This document shows, in pieces, positions 61,388-64,000 of a DNA stretch of 64,000 nt. Position 1 is the first letter of the stretch, and every line of letters begins with the position of its first letter. The DNA is from Bacteroidales bacterium (GTDB lineage: Bacteria > Bacteroidota > Bacteroidia > Bacteroidales > F082): assembly GCA_017537965.1 (NCBI GenBank), contig JAFYJV010000018.1, positions 62,001 through 126,000 on the forward strand. Reading direction: 5' to 3'. A model generated the notes under the pieces. The model did not search any database, was not told where the DNA came from, and saw only the letters and a program-made list of their open reading frames with translations. The position numbers were made by a program, and so were the translations under genes.

Positions 61388-63241
61388 TTAATGGGTAACT
61401 ACGAAACGCAAGGCGGTTTCACCTGTCTTGACGAAATAGACGCCGTTGCTATAGCGGGTGGTGTTGATCTGGAGTTCGTTGCCTTCGGCCTTCAGTTCGT
61501 CCACCTTTTGGCCAAGGGAGTTATAGACGCGCACCGTGCCGAGATCCTCGCCTTTCAAAGTCACGACATTGTTAGCGGGATTGGGTCGGAGTGTGGTTGA
61601 AACCTTGTTTTCATCTATCGACCACGCATGTTCTATCATCACTGTGAAACTGGCGTCAGGCAAGTTGCTTGACAAAGTGACGAGGTCTTCGATATAGTCA
61701 GGATCGTTCTTTCCAACCATCAGGCACAACATTTCCATGGAAAGGGAATCGCCTTTCGGCAGAGCGATTTCAAGGCCATCAGGACAATTGCCATACTCTA
61801 TGCCGTTGATAAAGAAAGTAATCAGACAGAAGTTGTTCCAGTCGTTGGTTTCTTGAATACGATGGATGACGGCATCTTCCGAGGTGTTGTTGTAAACGGT
61901 GATTTCTGCTCCGGAGATATAAGGCAGCTCCATATTGTCTGTGCTGAAAGTCAGTGTCTCCTCGTAACAAGGCGCCTGTTGGTAGTTTTCGATGTTCATG
62001 GCATCGATGATGTATTCCAGCGTCGGCGGATAAATGTCACGTTTGGCAATAGTATGGTCGGGACGGATGAGCATGATGGCGGGGTACAGGGCCACCGGAA
62101 TGCTTTGGACAATAGTGTTGCCGCCTCCGTCGCGGCTGATGGTCGGGTACTCCACACCGAATTGTTCCGCCCAGGCCTGACAATCGCTGTTGTGGCCGTT
62201 GGGGGAGATCTCCATGACGAACACATCGTGGCCGTTGCAGCCGTAGAGGCGGTAGGCTTCGGTCATGTCGTCCATGACGTCCTCGCTGAAAGGATCACCA
62301 GTGAGGAAGAAGTTGATGAGCACAGCCTGACCGGCATCAAGGATGTCATAGAGATGGATTTCGTTGCCGTTAAGGTCGGTGCCGGTGAAGTCGGGCATGG
62401 TTTCGCTGCTTCCGCCCGAGGTGGTGGTGACGGTTTCTTGGGCCATCTCACCAAGGTTGCCGTCGAGGTCGGCGGGCACGGCATAGATAGTGTATTCTAT
62501 TTCTGGAGTCAATCCGTTAAAAGTATGGGAAAGGGTTTCCGAGCCAGGGATGCCATAGTTCCATAGGTATTCAGGGAGAGCGAGACCTGCTATGCTCATC
62601 CATTCTTGGATCTCGCTTTCAGTGGCAATGGTGTAGGCATAAGAAGCACAATCCTCGTTGGGGGTGAACGTGACGGTGACTTCCGTCTCGGTAACTAAGT
62701 CAATGCCAATGGCAACCTCAGGTGACGCAACGCAAGAATGCTGTTCCACGCCCTGGTTCTCCAAAGCGGTGATGACACTTTGGACATTGTTGATAGGCCA
62801 TAGGTCTTGGATCACGATTTGACGGTCGGGCCTGATGAGGATCACGGTGGGGAAGGCCCCAATCAGATATTGGTCGTTGATAGTGCTGCCTCCTGCTGCA
62901 CCGCTGATGGTGGGGTATTCCACGCCGTAGTTGGCGACCCAGTTCTGGCATACTGCATCGGAGTCCCTGTCGGAAATTTCCATATAAAACACATCGTGCA
63001 TGTTGCAACCGAAAGACTGGTACGACTGCACCATCATGGGTGCCGTGGTGTTGCACGCTCCACAGTTGTAATAGAAGAAGTCGATGAGGACATATTGTCC
63101 ACCGTCGAGGATGTCGAACAGGTGGACTTCGGTGCCGTGGCAGTCGGTGGCCGTAAAGTCAATGGCAGTCGTAAGAGGACATTGCGCCTTTACCCCGAGT
63201 CCAAGGGCCATCGCAATCAATAGGAGTGATAGTTTTTTCAT
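61388..63241 (-). CDS. Secreted double redoxin-fold protein with T9SS sorting domain
   Basis: A 617-residue exported protein from MKKLSLLLIAMALGLGVKAQ; the longer frame upstream has no signal. Two thioredoxin/TlpA-like domains: the first (about 22-185) has CGAC at 60-63 in FFYYNCGACNTT and the GAFPTVILIRPD cis-Pro region; the second (about 305-450) has the same layout (ALYPAIMLIRPD) but FFLTGDPFSED replaces the CxxC, so it lacks the redox pair. A fibronectin-like module lies between them. The last 70 residues (RPNPANNVVTLKG, VYNSLGQKVDEL, GVYFVKTGE) are a T9SS type A domain. Possible role: thiol redox or binding at the surface; inferred only. Confidence 0.87.
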   Translation of the reverse strand: MKKLSLLLIAMALGLGVKAQCPLTTAIDFTATDCHGTEVHLFDILDGGQYVLIDFFYYNCGACNTTAPMMVQSYQSFGCNMHDVFYMEISDRDSDAVCQNWVANYGVEYPTISGAAGGSTINDQYLIGAFPTVILIRPDRQIVIQDLWPINNVQSVITALENQGVEQHSCVASPEVAIGIDLVTETEVTVTFTPNEDCASYAYTIATESEIQEWMSIAGLALPEYLWNYGIPGSETLSHTFNGLTPEIEYTIYAVPADLDGNLGEMAQETVTTTSGGSSETMPDFTGTDLNGNEIHLYDILDAGQAVLINFFLTGDPFSEDVMDDMTEAYRLYGCNGHDVFVMEISPNGHNSDCQAWAEQFGVEYPTISRDGGGNTIVQSIPVALYPAIMLIRPDHTIAKRDIYPPTLEYIIDAMNIENYQQAPCYEETLTFSTDNMELPYISGAEITVYNNTSEDAVIHRIQETNDWNNFCLITFFINGIEYGNCPDGLEIALPKGDSLSMEMLCLMVGKNDPDYIEDLVTLSSNLPDASFTVMIEHAWSIDENKVSTTLRPNPANNVVTLKGEDLGTVRVYNSLGQKVDELKAEGNELQINTTRYSNGVYFVKTGETALRFVVTH

Positions 63242-63270
63242 AGTTGTTCGGTTATATAGTTGATTGGTTG

Positions 63271-64000
63271 TCAATAATCCCTGAAGTCTTTTTTCTTCGT
63301 CAGTTTTAGGTCTTGCAGTGCTTGTGCCTTCACGTTGATGGTGAAGTTCCAACTCTTATAGTTACCGATAGGGATCCAGTTGAAGCGCATCTCCCAGCAA
63401 TGCAGGTCGCGGTAGATGTTGAGCGAAGTATAGGAGAGGCCGTGGTTGGTGAAGTCCCATCCGGTGGAGAAGGAGACTTTCCATTTCGGGCTGAGGCTGA
63501 CGTCGCCATTCACAGTGAGGGTTTGGACAATCTGGTTTGTGGCGATGCCCATGAAGGCGGCATAGGTCACGTTGGACGAATGCCGCAGGTTATAGCTAAG
63601 GGTCAGCGACCAGGGTGCGGTCCAATCGACATAGGCGTTGGGGTTGCCGAGGATGTCGTCAAGCTCTCCGGGGGTGACGAATTCCGATCCCGTGGCACGT
63701 CGAGTGATGTCGTCCTCGAAGCTTTGTTCGCCGTCGTTGTGTTGTAGCTTCTTCAGGTCGTTTTGGCTGAACGACCAGCTGAGGCTGAAGTTCCATGCCG
63801 AGTTGTTCTTGTGGAAGAGACGTCGGTTCTCGATGATCTCAAAGCGGTTGACACGGTGGCCAAGCGAGTCCATGACGTAGGGATCCCACACGCTGGAGTA
63901 AGTGACTTTGAGTTTTTTGAACAGCGTGGTACGGGCATTTACCGACATGTAGGAGAAGTTAAGCGAGTCCTGGGTGAGGTCGTAGTTGCCGGAGAAGCCC
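63271..64000 (-). CDS. LptD-like outer-membrane protein, C-terminal part
   Basis: Open to the window edge; the visible 242 residues are the C-terminal part of a large barrel. The end, FSTGWDFTNHGLSYTSLNI, then YRDLHCWEMRFNWIPIG and NFTINVKAQALQDLKL, matches the LPS-assembly protein LptD family as found in Bacteroidota. It would insert LPS or lipooligosaccharide into the outer membrane. The tail KLTKKKDFRDY is basic, as usual in this group. It is 29 bases upstream of the redoxin gene on the same strand. The N-terminus is outside the window. Confidence 0.85.
   Translation of the reverse strand, partial: GFSGNYDLTQDSLNFSYMSVNARTTLFKKLKVTYSSVWDPYVMDSLGHRVNRFEIIENRRLFHKNNSAWNFSLSWSFSQNDLKKLQHNDGEQSFEDDITRRATGSEFVTPGELDDILGNPNAYVDWTAPWSLTLSYNLRHSSNVTYAAFMGIATNQIVQTLTVNGDVSLSPKWKVSFSTGWDFTNHGLSYTSLNIYRDLHCWEMRFNWIPIGNYKSWNFTINVKAQALQDLKLTKKKDFRDY

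Overview
The window reads as a chromosome segment of an anaerobic, host-associated member of the Bacteroidota, most likely an uncultured Bacteroidales. Three things point there: most transcription units start downstream of the Bacteroidota-type -7 box TAnnTTTG (usually TATTTTTG or TATCTTTG); six proteins carry signs of type IX secretion (T9SS) sorting domains; and the housekeeping genes have Bacteroidota features (GlnRS, DksA without zinc cysteines, a biotin/Na+ decarboxylase pump, Omp85- and LptD-like barrels). There is no rRNA operon, CRISPR array, integrase or insertion sequence. Two tRNA genes are present, tRNA-Gln(CTG) and tRNA-Pro(CGG).

Layout. 1-2.3 kb: end of a Na+-translocating biotin-dependent decarboxylase operon (OadG-like tail, biotin carrier, OadB). 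2.3-6.9 kb: secreted proteins and lipoproteins, including an M1 peptidase. 6.9-10 kb: [FeFe]-hydrogenase maturation (TM1266-like regulator, HydF, HydG). 10-15.4 kb: Rpn-type nuclease, DPP-IV-like peptidase, a small surface protein, FMN-binding protein, uridine kinase. 15.4-21.3 kb: secreted sialidase, tRNA-Gln plus a broken tRNA piece, leucine-rich-repeat lipoprotein, BlaI/BlaR-like pair with a frameshift. 21.3-33.3 kb: glnS, C69 dipeptidase, asd-ribF, lamin-tail surface protein, phosphatase, gpmA, a lipoprotein, dksA-like gene and lspA. 33.3-45.2 kb: ileS, then a minus-strand run of enoyl-CoA hydratase, biotin carboxylase, acyl-CoA dehydrogenase, SPFH protein and M6 protease. 45.3-51.6 kb: envelope genes (barrels, MltF-like transglycosylase, acyltransferase, Omp85-like, mntP). 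51.7-55.4 kb: accessory block beside tRNA-Pro (zeta-toxin-like kinase with a 65-residue partner, GH29 fucosidase, ATPase). 55.4-64 kb: leuS with an inserted domain, histidine kinase, fucose-isomerase-like protein, secreted double redoxin, and the C-terminus of an LptD-like protein running off the edge.

Together the genes suggest a fermenter that harvests host glycans (sialidase, fucosidase) and peptides (M1, M6, S9, C69), disposes of electrons through [FeFe]-hydrogenase, and couples decarboxylation to Na+ export. The least ordinary observations are a DUF559-like nuclease-fold insert inside leucyl-tRNA synthetase, and a dispersed family of 7-bp tandem repeats that fills gene junctions and has also entered reading frames, including ileS. 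All functions are inferred by eye from sequence; no database search was run.
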